64,000 nt of DNA from contig NZ_VZII01000027.1 of assembly GCF_009391885.1 (NCBI RefSeq), positions 62,001 to 126,000 on the forward strand. The letters are read 5' to 3'. This DNA comes from Pseudomonas sp. MN1F (lineage in GTDB: Bacteria; Pseudomonadota; Gammaproteobacteria; Pseudomonadales; Pseudomonadaceae). The notes below the pieces were generated by a model. That model was not told the origin of the DNA. It ran no database searches and saw only the letters and a program-made list of their open reading frames with translations. Shown piece by piece: positions 38,260 through 47,141 of the stretch. How positions within the stretch are numbered: position 1 is the first letter of the stretch; each line of letters starts with the position of its first letter. A program made the translations under genes and the position numbers.

Positions 38260-38651
38260 ATGAAAAAATCGTACTTGATCCACCCTATGTATTAATCCAA
38301 CCCCCTTTGCGGCCGACTCGGCATTGACCCTGTTCCAGCATGCGGTAGCGAGCGTGCGCGATGAAGAGGGGCAGGCGCATGAGTGATGCCGCTAATACCA
38401 TCGTCACGGCAGGTGTAGAGACCTTCCTGGAAGCAGGAAACCCGACTGTGGACCTGCTACGCGTGCAACCGGGTATCCCGATCGACCATGCCTAGGAGCA
38501 TGTGTCGGTGTTGCTCGGCTATATCAAGCACCTTGTGCGCGAGGGGGATATGGAAGATGACCATAAGCTGTTGGGCGCTGCCGACTATCTGCTGGCCCTG
38601 GCCAAGGCGCTGATGAACGATATCGAGATTGCCAAGAACAAGGTGCATTGA
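38260..38651 (+). pseudogene. Decayed DUF3077-like small gene
   Basis: A good ribosome site (AAGGAG at 38246-38251) leads to an ATG, but the frame breaks at once. Restoring one A in the A6 run at 38263, one C in the C5 run near 38302 and removing one G at 38368-38371 gives a continuous protein: MKKIVLDPPYVL, PFAADSALTLFQHAVASV, MSDAANTIVTAGVETFLEAG, LLRVQPGIPIDHA. That is followed by an in-frame TAG at 38493-38495, then EHVSVLLGYIKHLVREGDME and AADYLLALAKALMNDIEI. The C-terminal half resembles DUF3077-type proteins. Four separate lesions indicate a pseudogene, although the homopolymer changes alone could be sequencing errors. Confidence 0.7.
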
Positions 38652-38909
38652 TTCGGCGGCCCTTTCGCGTGCAAGCCCGCCTCCACAAAGGGGGCCATTT
38701 GCCTAATCGAAAATTTGTTTATGCACAAGAGGCATTGCCGCCTTGCGCGAAAGGCATGCCGCTTCTCGATACCGCCGGTCTTTGCGCAAATACCTGTTTT
38801 TACTGGGCTTGAGGCCCATGCTGGAATAAGCCAATCGCTTGAAATAGCGCTTGGCTCCATCCACTCATCAAAAGCTTGTTCACAGAGTTATCCACAGGTT
38901 GTGCTGCGG
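38652..38909. other. Intergenic stretch without a supported gene
   Basis: A degenerate REP-like segment (about 38655-38700) and a single DnaA-box-like TTATCCACA (38888-38896) are visible; no coding sequence can be supported. Confidence 0.5.
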
Positions 38910-40115
38910 CTAACGGTCACGTTCGGCGATCAGCAACAGGTTGCGTGGCGTGAGCGGGTAATCGCAGAAAGTGCCCACGCGAACGAGGTAGCCCTGTTCT
39001 TCGAGGAACAGGGCGCGGTCGAGCACCAGCCATAGCTCCAGTGGGCGGCGGAACAGGTTGCGCAGGCGTTCGAGGTTGCGTACCTCGGCCAGGCGCTGCC
39101 AGCCGGCGGCCTCCAGCGCAGCCCAGTCCGGGTTGCCGCTCAGCTCGACCTGGCGCAGGTCGGCCAACTCACGGCAGTACTGCTCGAAAGGCTTGTCCAG
39201 CCAGGCGACAGGCAGGGAAGGGGTGGACAGGTATTCGTCGCATTGGCGCTGTTCACGCTGCAGCAGGTCGAAGCCCAGGCGGCGGGCCATGGAGCAATCG
39301 CGCTGATGGCGCACACGGGCGCTGGCGGTGACGGCTTCGTTCAGCGGCAAGCCCAGGTCGATCAAGCTCAACTGCAGTGGCGAGTTCTGCGCGGCTGTGG
39401 ATAACGGCTGATAGTGCTCGCCCGGGATGCGGTTGTAGCAGCAAGGGGCCACGGCCAGGTGGCGGCAGCCTTGCTGGCTGGCCTGGCGCAGCAGGTGCAT
39501 GTGCAGTTCGCCGCAGGCATGCAGGGCGACCACGCTTTTCTCGTGGTTCAGGTGCTGGGTGCTGCCGGCAGCCATCACGTCCTGCTGGACGTGGGTCGCG
39601 GGCAGGTGATGGTGATCGCTCAGGGCCTGGCCGGCGGCGACCAGCTCAGGGTTGTACTCCAGGCAGGTCAGCTGCTGGCCGGGTTGCAGCAGGCGGCGGC
39701 CGAGGTGGCCTTTGCCGGAGCACCAGTCGAGCCAGTGGCGAGTGTGTTCGCGAAAGCCCAGGCGGCGGCTGAAGGCTTCGATCTGCTGCCATTTGCGGCC
39801 GGGCACGGCGACATCAAGGCGGTGGCCAGCGGCGGGCAGGCCGGTATCGGGGAGCTCGCCCAGGGCTGACAGTTGCCCGGCTTGTGCGGCCAGTTGCGGG
39901 AACGGGGCCGGCAGGCCGTGCGGGTTGATGTCGGCGTCGGCGTCGGCCAGTGAGCATTGGCGCAGGTGGGCGGCGAGTTCGGGGTATTTGCCTTCCCAGT
40001 CCAGGTGTAGGGCAGTGAAGGGGCGGGGTTTCCACAGCGGTTGGTGCTCGGTCAGGAACTGGTCGAGGGCCAGGAAGCGGTTGCTCAGGTGGTGGCTGTA
40101 GAGGTAGGTGGACAT
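38910..40115 (-). CDS. SAM-dependent methyltransferase, METTL25/TRM13-like
   Basis: 401 residues. The SAM-binding motif I appears as WLDWCSGKGHLGRRLLQPG; later VVALHACGELHMHLLRQA and LAVAPCCYNRIPGEHYQPL match the HACGD...APCCY pattern of a family that includes tRNA methyltransferase TRM13-like and METTL25-like proteins. The N-terminus (ALDQFLTEHQPLWKPRPFTA) is helical and specific to the family. Substrate unknown, possibly RNA. The ATG at 40115 is the only sensible start. Monocistronic, with a REP pair downstream of the next operon's end. Confidence 0.8.
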   Translation of the reverse strand: MSTYLYSHHLSNRFLALDQFLTEHQPLWKPRPFTALHLDWEGKYPELAAHLRQCSLADADADINPHGLPAPFPQLAAQAGQLSALGELPDTGLPAAGHRLDVAVPGRKWQQIEAFSRRLGFREHTRHWLDWCSGKGHLGRRLLQPGQQLTCLEYNPELVAAGQALSDHHHLPATHVQQDVMAAGSTQHLNHEKSVVALHACGELHMHLLRQASQQGCRHLAVAPCCYNRIPGEHYQPLSTAAQNSPLQLSLIDLGLPLNEAVTASARVRHQRDCSMARRLGFDLLQREQRQCDEYLSTPSLPVAWLDKPFEQYCRELADLRQVELSGNPDWAALEAAGWQRLAEVRNLERLRNLFRRPLELWLVLDRALFLEEQGYLVRVGTFCDYPLTPRNLLLIAERDR

Positions 40116-40148
40116 GGGTAGGGTTTGAGATGTGTGGTGTTTTTCAAA

Positions 40149-40218
40149 GCCCTATCGCGGGTAAACCCGCTCCTACAGGGGTACGTATCCTGTAGGGGCG
40201 GGTTTACCGGCGAAGACG
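40149..40218. repeat. Inverted pair of REP elements
   Basis: CGCGGGTAAACCCGCTCCTA and its partner CCTGTAGGGGCGGGTTTACC face each other, between the methyltransferase promoter side and the end of the ABC operon. Confidence 0.75.
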
Positions 40219-40229
40219 GCAGTGAAGGT

Positions 40230-40919
40230 TTAACGGCCCTGGCAGGCGTCCACGCGCAACCAGCGCTCCAGCAGCTTGAAGCCTTGCACCAGCACGAACG
40301 AGATTACCAGGTAGAACACCCCGGCAGCGAAGAAGATCTCCACCGGCAGGTAGGTCCGGGCAATGATGGTACGGGCCATGCCGGTCAGTTCCAGCAGGGT
40401 CACGGTACTGGCCAGGGCGCTGGCCTTGAGCATCAGGATCACTTCGTTGCTGTACGCCGGCAGGCCGATGCGCGAGGCGCGCGGCAGCATGATGTAGAAC
40501 AGCGTCTTGCCCCGCGACATGCCCAGCGCCCGTGCCGCCTCGATCTCACCCTTGGGGATCGACTGCAGCGCACCGCGCAGGATCTCGGCAATGTAGGCGG
40601 CGGTGTGCAGGGTCATGGTCAGCACCGTGCACCAGAACGGATCGCGCAGGTACGGCCACAGCGAGCTGGAACGCACTGCGTCGAACTGCGCCAGGCCGTA
40701 GTAGACCAGGAACAGCTGCACCAGCAGTGGCGTGCCACGGAAGAAGAAGATGTAGCTGAACGGCACGGCGCGCACGTACCAGTGGCGCGAGGAGCGGGCG
40801 ATGCCCAGCGGGATGGCCAGGATCAACCCGGCAACCACGGCGATGGCCACCAGCTCCAGGGTCAGGGTCGCGCCCTGGGCCAGGCGCGGCAGCCACTTGA
40901 TGATGACTTCCCAATTCAT
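40230..40919 (-). CDS. Polar amino-acid ABC transporter permease (HisM/AotM-like)
   Basis: 229 residues, about five transmembrane helices. The binding-protein-dependent permease signature is present in the EAA loop (EIEAARALGMSRGKTLFYIM). It begins MNWEVIIKWLPRLAQGATLT, and its ATG shares a base with the stop of the preceding permease gene (TAATG). It forms the membrane pore with that second permease. The transporter family takes up histidine, arginine, ornithine or lysine; which one here is not decided by sequence. Confidence 0.9.
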   Translation of the reverse strand: MNWEVIIKWLPRLAQGATLTLELVAIAVVAGLILAIPLGIARSSRHWYVRAVPFSYIFFFRGTPLLVQLFLVYYGLAQFDAVRSSSLWPYLRDPFWCTVLTMTLHTAAYIAEILRGALQSIPKGEIEAARALGMSRGKTLFYIMLPRASRIGLPAYSNEVILMLKASALASTVTLLELTGMARTIIARTYLPVEIFFAAGVFYLVISFVLVQGFKLLERWLRVDACQGR

Positions 40920-41611
40920 TATTCAGCCCTCGCAAAGCCGCGAGCGGCGCGTTTTTCCATGAAGTGCATGCCGGTCATGGCGACGATGGTCAGGCTCAGG
41001 TAGATGCAGGCGGCAACCATGTAGAAGGTGAACGGCTCTTTGGTCACGGTCACGCCGATCTGCGCGTGACGCATGATTTCTTCCAGGCCGATCACCGACA
41101 CCAGCGCGGTGTCCTTCATCAGGATCATGAACAAGTTGCCCAGGCCCGGCAGGGCAATGCGCCACATCTGCGGCAGGATGATCCGCGACAGGATGCGGCC
41201 CTTGGACAAGCCCAGTGCCAGGCCGGCCTCACGGTGGCCCTTGGGGATTGCCAGGATCGCGCCGCGGAACACTTCAGTGGCGTAGGCGCCGAAGCACAGG
41301 CCCAAGGCGATGACACCCGCGGCAAAGGCGCTGAGCTCAAGGCCGGGCATGTTCAGGGCTTCGCCGAGGCTGCTCATCAGGCCGACGGTGCCGAAGTAGA
41401 TAAGCAGGACCCAGAGCAGCTCGGGCACGCCGCGTACCAGGGTCGAGTAGAAACCGCCAAGCCACTGCAGTGGCTTGACCGAAGAAGTCTTGGCCAGGGC
41501 GCCGAGCAGGCCCAGCACCAGGCCTAGCAGCAGGGCGCAGAGCGCCAGTTTTACGGTCATCAGGGTGCCGGCCATCATGGCCGGACCGAATCCGTGCAGG
41601 TCGATATTCAT
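40919..41611 (-). CDS. Polar amino-acid ABC transporter permease (HisQ/AotQ-like)
   Basis: 230 residues with five predicted helices and the EAA loop HREAGLALGLSKGRILSRII. Starts MNIDLHGFGPAMMAGTLMTV. Pairs with the downstream HisM-like permease, with coupled translation. It follows the binding-protein gene after 54 bp that contain a strong hairpin. Confidence 0.9.
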   Translation of the reverse strand: MNIDLHGFGPAMMAGTLMTVKLALCALLLGLVLGLLGALAKTSSVKPLQWLGGFYSTLVRGVPELLWVLLIYFGTVGLMSSLGEALNMPGLELSAFAAGVIALGLCFGAYATEVFRGAILAIPKGHREAGLALGLSKGRILSRIILPQMWRIALPGLGNLFMILMKDTALVSVIGLEEIMRHAQIGVTVTKEPFTFYMVAACIYLSLTIVAMTGMHFMEKRAARGFARAE

Positions 41612-41628
41612 GGGCAGGTCATTTTAGG

Positions 41629-41657
41629 GACTTGCGCGCCCCGTGGGCGCGCAGGTC
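41629..41657 (-). promoter_or_regulatory. Intercistronic hairpin after the binding-protein gene
   Basis: GACTTGCGCGCCC pairs with GGGCGCGCAGGTC (12 of 13) around CGT, between the binding-protein stop and the first permease start. Such hairpins commonly stabilise the 3' end of the binding-protein message so that it is made in excess of the permeases. Confidence 0.6.
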
Positions 41658-41665
41658 GGGGCGGA

Positions 41666-42418
41666 TCATTCGATGCTGAATGGGAAGTACTTGTCGTTGA
41701 TCTTCTTGTACGTACCGTCAGCCTTGATTTCTGCCAGGGCGGCGTTCAGCTTTTCGCGCAGCGGGTCGCCCTTGCGCACGGCGATGCCGATCTTGTCGCT
41801 GTCGACCACAGGCTCGCCCTTGAACTCGAAGTTCATGCCGTCCTTGCTCTTGAGCCACTCGTACTGCACGTACTTGTCGGCCAGGATGCCGTCGATGCGG
41901 CCGGAGACCAGGTCCAGGTAGGCGTTCTCCTGGGTGTCGTACAGTTTGATCTCTACGTCGTTGCCGTAGTTGTCTTCCAGCCAGGTGCCGGCCAGGGTGG
42001 CGCGCTGGGTGCCGATCACCTTGCCCTTGAGCGAAGCCTTGTCGGTCTTGAAGTCGACATTTTTCGGCGCGATGAACTGCAGCTTGTTGGAGTAGTACGG
42101 GTCGGTGAAGTCGACGGCCTGCTTGCGCTCGTCGGTGATCGACAGCGACGACACCAGGAAGTCGAACTTCTTGGCGTTCAGGGCCGGTATGATGCCGTCC
42201 CAGTCGGAGGTGACCACCGAGCACTCGACCTTCATCTTGGCGCACAGGGCGTCGCCGATGTCCTTGTCGAAGCCGACGACGTTACCGCTGGCATCCTTGT
42301 TGTTGAACGGTGGGTAGGCGGCTTCGATACCCATGCGCAGTTTTTCCGCGGCCATGGCGTTTGCCGACATCACCAGCGTGGCAGCAGCTGCCAGGAGGAA
42401 CTTCTTGTAAGTGTGCAT
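41666..42418 (-). CDS. Periplasmic basic/polar amino-acid binding protein (HisJ/ArgT/AotJ-like)
   Basis: 250 residues. Signal peptide MHTYKKFLLAAAATLVMSAN cleaved after AMA. The mature protein is the SBP_bac_3 fold: MGIEAAYPPFNNKDASGNVV, SDWDGIIPALNAKKFD, TDPYYSNKLQFIAPKN and a cysteine pair (LCAKMKVEC) typical of the LAO/His branch. It captures the amino acid in the periplasm. GGAG lies 6 nt upstream of the chosen ATG. Likely ligands are arginine, ornithine, lysine or histidine. Confidence 0.92.
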   Translation of the reverse strand: MHTYKKFLLAAAATLVMSANAMAAEKLRMGIEAAYPPFNNKDASGNVVGFDKDIGDALCAKMKVECSVVTSDWDGIIPALNAKKFDFLVSSLSITDERKQAVDFTDPYYSNKLQFIAPKNVDFKTDKASLKGKVIGTQRATLAGTWLEDNYGNDVEIKLYDTQENAYLDLVSGRIDGILADKYVQYEWLKSKDGMNFEFKGEPVVDSDKIGIAVRKGDPLREKLNAALAEIKADGTYKKINDKYFPFSIE

Positions 42419-42429
42419 GTATTGCTCCG

Positions 42430-43203
42430 TTAGCGGTGGCTGGACATGAATTGCTTGCAACGCGCCGAGGTCGGGTTCTCGAAGACCTGCTGCGGCGATC
42501 CTTGCTCTTCAACCAGGCCCTGGTGCAGGAAGACGACTTCACTGGACACCTGGCGGGCAAAGTTCATCTCGTGCGTCACCAGCAGCATGGTACGGCCTTC
42601 TTCGGCCAGTGCGCGGATAACGTTAAGCACTTCCTGGACCATTTCCGGATCGAGCGCCGAGGTCGGCTCGTCGAACAGGATGACCTTGGGCTTCATGGCC
42701 AGGGTGCGGGCGATGGCAGCACGTTGCTGCTGGCCACCGGAAAGCTGGGCGGGGTAGCTGTGGCGCTTGTCGTAGATGCCGACCTTATTCAGCAGCGCTT
42801 CGGCGGCTTCGATGGCCTCGGCCTTGCTCTGGCCGAGCACGCGGCGTGGTGCCTCGATGATGTTGTCGAGGATCGACATGTGTGGCCACAGGTTGAAGTT
42901 CTGGAAGACGAAGCCGATCTCGCTGCGCAGGCGGTTGATCTGGCGGTTGTCGGCGGCGATCAGGTCGCCGTTCTTGGCGGCCTTGAGCTTTAGGCTCTCG
43001 CCAGCAACGAGGATTTCGCCCTGGTGGGGGTTTTCCAGCAGGTTGATGCAGCGCAGCAAAGTGGACTTGCCGGAGCCGGACGACCCCAGGATGGAGATCA
43101 CGTCACCGTCGCGCGCGGTCAGCGAAATGCCCTTGAGAATTTCCTGCTCGCCGTAGCGTTTGTGCAGATTGCGGATTTCCAGCGCGGGCGTGGCCTGGGC
43201 CAT
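42430..43203 (-). CDS. Amino-acid ABC transporter ATPase (HisP/AotP-like)
   Basis: 257 residues. Walker [18 protein letters not shown]-loop [12 protein letters not shown], signature [16 protein letters not shown], Walker [17 protein letters not shown] and switch His in [11 protein letters not shown] are all intact. First gene of the minus-strand transporter operon (ATPase, binding protein, two permeases), an order found in P. aeruginosa PA5152-PA5155 by memory. Confidence 0.93.
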   Translation of the reverse strand: MAQATPALEIRNLHKRYGEQEILKGISLTARDGDVISILGSSGSGKSTLLRCINLLENPHQGEILVAGESLKLKAAKNGDLIAADNRQINRLRSEIGFVFQNFNLWPHMSILDNIIEAPRRVLGQSKAEAIEAAEALLNKVGIYDKRHSYPAQLSGGQQQRAAIARTLAMKPKVILFDEPTSALDPEMVQEVLNVIRALAEEGRTMLLVTHEMNFARQVSSEVVFLHQGLVEEQGSPQQVFENPTSARCKQFMSSHR

Positions 43204-43836
43204 GTGCGGTCCTCATGTGATCGGGTGCGTTCCCAGCTGTTGGCGGCCTTCCTGGCGAGCGCCACGCTAGCATAGCGGCAATATGACGGCCAACAGGGTC
43301 GCAGGGGGCTCAAGGCGTTGCCGGGGCAGTTTGTCGCATCGTTGCAGTGCAACGTCGCGCCGATGTCCGCAAAGGGTCTCGCCCAGCTCCATAGCCTTGA
43401 TGAAAAAAGGCGCGATGGTGCCAGTTTTGGCCGGCACTGGGAAGCTGTTTTAGACCATTCGCGGGTCTGGCCCGCGGCTGTGGGTGCGACTTCGGCCTGT
43501 TGATCCGGGGGTGGAGGGTTGTACCCTTGGGTTGCACTTTTGTGGCTTGCGCTGGTGCAAAGGTGTTACCGGGGAGCACCTTTGGTGCGTTTGTAAGTGG
43601 GTATTTCAGTAATCCGGAAGTGGCAGGGGGATTTGGCGACCTTTCGGTCAAGGGTTGGCCGAATGGCCTGCAACCCGCGCCGTTTGAAGGTTGGGCTATC
43701 CATCTGACGAATGTACTTGGCACATGGCGCGCTTATTGCCAGTAGGAATCCGCCGATTGCAGCGACGCCTAGGTCAACCCCAGGTGCGCTCTGTTCCCGC
43801 AGTCGGAGTGGTCCACTCCTTACAAAGGTAGTTTTA
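43204..43836. other. Long intergenic region upstream of gabP-like gene
   Basis: No open frame looks real. Visible elements are a hairpin AAAGGTG/CACCTTT near 43560-43583, a REP-like CGCGGGTCTGGCCCGCG near 43461, and a perfect palindrome described separately. It is the divergent control region of the ABC operon and the permease. Confidence 0.5.
43805..43819 (+). promoter_or_regulatory. Perfect palindrome just upstream of gabP-like start
   Basis: GGAGTGG-T-CCACTCC ends 17 nt before the ATG, immediately upstream of the AAAGGTAG ribosome site. It could be an operator or an mRNA hairpin controlling translation. Confidence 0.45.
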
Positions 43837-45222
43837 ATGAGCGGTAACAATTCCAATGACCTCGCTCAGGGGCTCAAACAACGGCATGTCACCATGCTGT
43901 CCATTGCTGGCGTCATCGGCGCCGGTCTGTTCGTGGGTTCCGGCCATGCCATCGCAGCTGCCGGCCCGGCCGTGCTGCTGGCCTACGCCGCCGCTGGTAC
44001 CTTGGTCGTACTGGTGATGCGCATGCTTGGCGAAATGGCGATCGCCTCGCCGGATACGGGCTCGTTCTCTACTTATGCCGACCGCGCCATTGGCCGCTGG
44101 GCCGGTTTCACCATTGGCTGGTTGTACTGGTGGTTCTGGGTGCTGGTGATTCCGCTGGAAGCCAACGCCGCTGCGGCCATTCTCCACGCCTGGTTCCCGT
44201 CCGTGGACCTGTGGGCCTTCTCCCTCCTTATTACCCTGGCGCTGACCCTGACCAACCTGTGCAGCGTCAAGAACTACGGTGAGTTCGAGTTCTGGTTCGC
44301 CCTGCTCAAGGTGCTGGCGATCATCGGCTTCATCGTTGTCGGTTGCATCGCCATGTTCGGCTTTGTGCCTAGCAGCCAGGTGAGCGGCGCTGCGCACCTG
44401 TTCGATACCCAGGGCTTCATGCCTAACGGCTTGGGTGCGGTGCTGGCGGCCATGCTGACCACCATGTTCTCGTTCATGGGTACCGAAATCGTCACCATTG
44501 CGGCTGCCGAATCGAAAGACCCGGGCAAGCAGATCAGCCGTGCTACCAACTCGGTGATCTGGCGGATCTGCCTGTTCTACCTGGTGTCGATCTTCCTGGT
44601 CGTGGCCCTGGTGCCGTGGAACGACCCGGCCCTGGCCGAAGTCGGTTCCTACCAGACCGTGCTGAGCCGCATCGGCGTGCCGAACGCCAAGCTGATCGTC
44701 GACATCGTGGTACTGGTTGCCGTGACCAGCTGCCTGAACTCGGCGCTGTACACCTCGTCGCGCATGCTGTTCTCGCTGAGCAAGCGTGGCGACGCCCCGG
44801 CCATCGCCCAGCGCACCACCAAGGCGGCTACCCCGCATGTGGCTGTGCTGCTGTCGACCGCTGCCGCGTTCCTCTGCGTGTTCGCCAACTACGTGGCTCC
44901 GGCCCAGGTGTTCGAGTTCCTGCTGGCCAGCTCCGGCGCCATCGCGCTGCTGGTGTACCTGGTGATTGCCGTGTCGCAGCTGCGCATGCGCAGCCAGCGT
45001 GAAGCGCGTGGCGAGAAAATCGACTTCAAGATGTGGCTGTTCCCGGGCCTGACCTGGGCGACCATCGCCTTCATCGTCGCCGTGCTGGCAGTGATGGCGC
45101 TGCGTGAGGATCACCGTGCCGAGATCATCGCGACTGCGCTGCTGAGCATTGGTGTGGTGGCGGCGGGCTTGCTGGTGCACCGCAAGCGTGAAGCTGCCGG
45201 GCGGGTGGCGCTGGACAACTGA
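43837..45222 (+). CDS. gabP: GabP-type amino-acid permease (APC superfamily)
   Basis: 461 residues with twelve predicted transmembrane helices. The AAT-family N-terminal signature is present (LKQRHVTMLSIAGVIGAGLF, GSGHAIAAAGPAVLLAYAAA). The sequence resembles the gamma-aminobutyrate permease GabP in overall pattern (LYWWFWVLVIPLEANAAAAI, ESKDPGKQISRATNSVIWR). It is a proton symporter in the inner membrane. The frame is open 126 nt further upstream, but MSGNNSNDLAQ with AAAGGTAG is the natural start. Which amino acid it carries is an inference. Confidence 0.82.
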   Translation: MSGNNSNDLAQGLKQRHVTMLSIAGVIGAGLFVGSGHAIAAAGPAVLLAYAAAGTLVVLVMRMLGEMAIASPDTGSFSTYADRAIGRWAGFTIGWLYWWFWVLVIPLEANAAAAILHAWFPSVDLWAFSLLITLALTLTNLCSVKNYGEFEFWFALLKVLAIIGFIVVGCIAMFGFVPSSQVSGAAHLFDTQGFMPNGLGAVLAAMLTTMFSFMGTEIVTIAAAESKDPGKQISRATNSVIWRICLFYLVSIFLVVALVPWNDPALAEVGSYQTVLSRIGVPNAKLIVDIVVLVAVTSCLNSALYTSSRMLFSLSKRGDAPAIAQRTTKAATPHVAVLLSTAAAFLCVFANYVAPAQVFEFLLASSGAIALLVYLVIAVSQLRMRSQREARGEKIDFKMWLFPGLTWATIAFIVAVLAVMALREDHRAEIIATALLSIGVVAAGLLVHRKREAAGRVALDN

Positions 45223-45240
45223 TCCGCGCTGCTTGAAATG

Positions 45241-45276
45241 AAAAGGCCGCGTCCTGCACAGGACGCGGCCTTTTTT
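45241..45276 (+). terminator. Rho-independent terminator of gabP-like gene
   Basis: A 12-bp stem GGCCGCGTCCTG/CAGGACGCGGCC with CA loop, A4 before and T6 after; it can work in both directions. Confidence 0.92.
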
Positions 45277-45294
45277 GTTGCCTGTGCGGGCCTG

Positions 45295-45738
45295 TCAGCC
45301 AAACTGCTTCTGCTGTTGCTGCTGCTTGGCCACCAGCTCGGAAGCGGCGATATAGGCTTCCTGGAATTCATCGCTCTCCAGCCAGGCCATGGTGGTGTCT
45401 TCATCGGCGCCGTCGAGCCAGGTACGGTAGGCGTTGAACACCAGCACGATGTAGTCGGTGGCGTGTTCTTCCTTGTGGCCCTTGAGTACCAGGGCCAGCA
45501 GCGGGTCGACCAGGAACACCGAGATCATCGCCACCAGGCCGGTTTCCTGGGCGGCCTTCATCTTGTCGAACAGCTCTTTGTAGCTGTCGGTCTCCATGGC
45601 CTTGTTGAACACCTGCTCGATGCTCGCGCTGTCACCGGCGCTGGCCTTGACCGCCTGGCCGCTGCGCACCATGCGGTTCTGCTTGGCTTTGCTGGCGGCG
45701 CGTTTGGCGCGTTTCTGTTGCTTGGTTGGGGTGGCCAT
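45295..45738 (-). CDS. Conserved-type hypothetical protein with basic N-terminus
   Basis: 147 residues. The first 35 are very basic (TKQQKRAKRAASKAKQNRMV), suggesting RNA or nucleoid contact. The rest is helical with an amphipathic middle (VAMISVFLVDPLLALVLKGH) and a glutamine-rich end (KQQQQQKQF). No transmembrane segment. AGGA precedes the ATG at a suitable distance. No family recognised with certainty; the gene lies between the gabP terminator and ppk2. Confidence 0.75.
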   Translation of the reverse strand: MATPTKQQKRAKRAASKAKQNRMVRSGQAVKASAGDSASIEQVFNKAMETDSYKELFDKMKAAQETGLVAMISVFLVDPLLALVLKGHKEEHATDYIVLVFNAYRTWLDGADEDTTMAWLESDEFQEAYIAASELVAKQQQQQKQFG

Positions 45739-45798
45739 GGGGTGAATCCTTGGGGTGTTCGGAAATTGCGCGTATTGAAGCGCAGCAGCCCGGGCGAT

Positions 45799-46788
45799 TC
45801 AACTGGCGAGCGGTGTCGGCTCGTCCTCCTCGAACCCGCGCGATGCACGGCCGACCAGTAGTTCATCCGGCGCATGCGCCACGCGGTGGTCCTTGCCCGG
45901 GTAATCCAGCGAATGCAGGAAATGCCGGATGCAGTTGATCCGCGCGCGCTTCTTGTCATCCGACTTGATCACCGTCCATGGCGCATCGGCAGTATCGGTA
46001 TGGAAGAACATCGCCTCCTTGGCTGCTGTGTAGTCCTCCCACTTGTCCAGCGACTTGATGTCGATGGGCGACAGCTTCCAGTGCTTGAGCGGGTCGTCCC
46101 GGCGCGAGATGAAGCGGCGCAGTTGCTCTTCACGGTTCACCGAGAACCAGTACTTGAACAGCAGGATGCCGCTGTTGCACAGCATCCGCTCCAGGTCCGG
46201 TGCCTGGCGCATGAATTCCAGGTACTGCAGCGGCGAGCAGAACTCCATCACCTTCTCGACCCCGGCGCGGTTGTACCAGGAGCGGTCGAAGAAGACCATT
46301 TCACCCGCCGTGGGCAGGTGCTGGATGTAACGCTGGAAATACCACTGCCCCAGCTCCTGCTGGGAAGGCTTCTCCAGCGCGACGATCCGTGCGCCGCGTG
46401 GGTTCAGGTGCTCCATGAAGCGCTTGATCGTGCCACCTTTGCCCGCCGCGTCACGCCCCTCGAACAGGATCACCACGCGCTGGCCGGTTTCCTTGACCCA
46501 GCTTTGTACCTTCAGCAGCTCGATCTGCAGCGCATGCTTGGCCTTTTCGTAATCCTGGCGGCGCAGGCGGGTGCGGTACGGGTAGCTGGCTGGCAGGCGC
46601 GCCGAGGTGCTGTCTTCATTACTGCCTTTCGGAGCACTGGCCACTTCAAGCGCGGCCGGGGCCTGGCTGACCTGGGTGATGGTGGGCTCGGGTTTGCGTT
46701 GGCGAGGGCGGCGCGTGCGAGGTGCGGCAGGGGCGGGGGAAGAGGATTCGCCGGGGGCGGGGAGCAGGAGGGTGGCTTCTTCGCTCAT
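45799..46788 (-). CDS. ppk2: Polyphosphate kinase 2
   Basis: 329 residues. PPK2-family nucleotide kinase: Walker A FEGRDAAGKGGTIKRFMEHL, lid arginines NPRGARIVALEKPSQQE, Walker B-like VFFDRSWYNRAGVE and a C-terminal KSDDKKRARINCIRHFL. Such enzymes use polyphosphate to make GTP or ATP from GDP or ADP, or the reverse. An N-terminal extension of about 60 residues is Pro/Arg-rich (APAAPRTRRPRQRKP) and probably disordered. The ATG at 46788 has AAGGA upstream; an in-frame ATG at 46899 would extend into non-conserved sequence. Confidence 0.92.
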   Translation of the reverse strand: MSEEATLLLPAPGESSSPAPAAPRTRRPRQRKPEPTITQVSQAPAALEVASAPKGSNEDSTSARLPASYPYRTRLRRQDYEKAKHALQIELLKVQSWVKETGQRVVILFEGRDAAGKGGTIKRFMEHLNPRGARIVALEKPSQQELGQWYFQRYIQHLPTAGEMVFFDRSWYNRAGVEKVMEFCSPLQYLEFMRQAPDLERMLCNSGILLFKYWFSVNREEQLRRFISRRDDPLKHWKLSPIDIKSLDKWEDYTAAKEAMFFHTDTADAPWTVIKSDDKKRARINCIRHFLHSLDYPGKDHRVAHAPDELLVGRASRGFEEDEPTPLAS

Positions 46789-46904
46789 GGAGGTCCTTGC
46801 GAGGTTGGGTCGAATGTCCACCTGCAATTTTGAGACTGGGCGATAGAGGGCTTGTTGATACCGGTCAACGGCAGAGAGGGGGCAGGGCAGTAAATCCAAG
46901 ACAA

Positions 46905-46932
46905 CAAAAAACCCGCACTAGGCGGGTTTCTT
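46905..46932 (-). terminator. Rho-independent terminator of tRNA-Phe
   Basis: On the minus strand the stem ACCCGC/GCGGGT is followed by a T6 tract, 44 nt after the tRNA-Phe end. Confidence 0.8.
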
Positions 46933-46975
46933 GCTGTCGCTTCGGGTAACTTTGCAACCACCAGAAGCTTGAAGG

Positions 46976-47051
46976 TGGTGCCCAGAGACGGAGTCGAACC
47001 GCCGACACGAGGATTTTCAATCCTCTGCTCTACCGACTGAGCTATCTGGGC
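46976..47051 (-). tRNA. tRNA-Phe (anticodon GAA)
   Basis: A 76-nt cloverleaf on the minus strand: acceptor GCCCAGA, anticodon stem-loop GAGGATTGAAAATCCTC with GAA, T-arm GGTTCGACTCC and encoded CCA. It lies about 90 nt downstream of yggX on the same strand and may be co-transcribed with it. Confidence 0.96.
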
Positions 47052-47141
47052 GACGAGGTGAATTAAATAGATTTTCTGACGGCCCGTCAACGACTTTTTG
47101 AAAAAATTTTAAATTAATTCCGTCGCTTACGATTCGTGGGG

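Noticed and set aside
38888-38896. DnaA-box-like TTATCCACA, also at 13798-13806 (reverse) and near 39398
   Set aside because: Single isolated copies without clustering, AT-rich unwinding element or dnaA nearby; not an origin.
43700-43745. Possible sigma-54 promoter upstream of gabP-like gene (TTGGCACATGGCGCGC)
   Set aside because: The -24 GG and -12 GC spacing fits, but the -12 element lacks the TT of TTGC.
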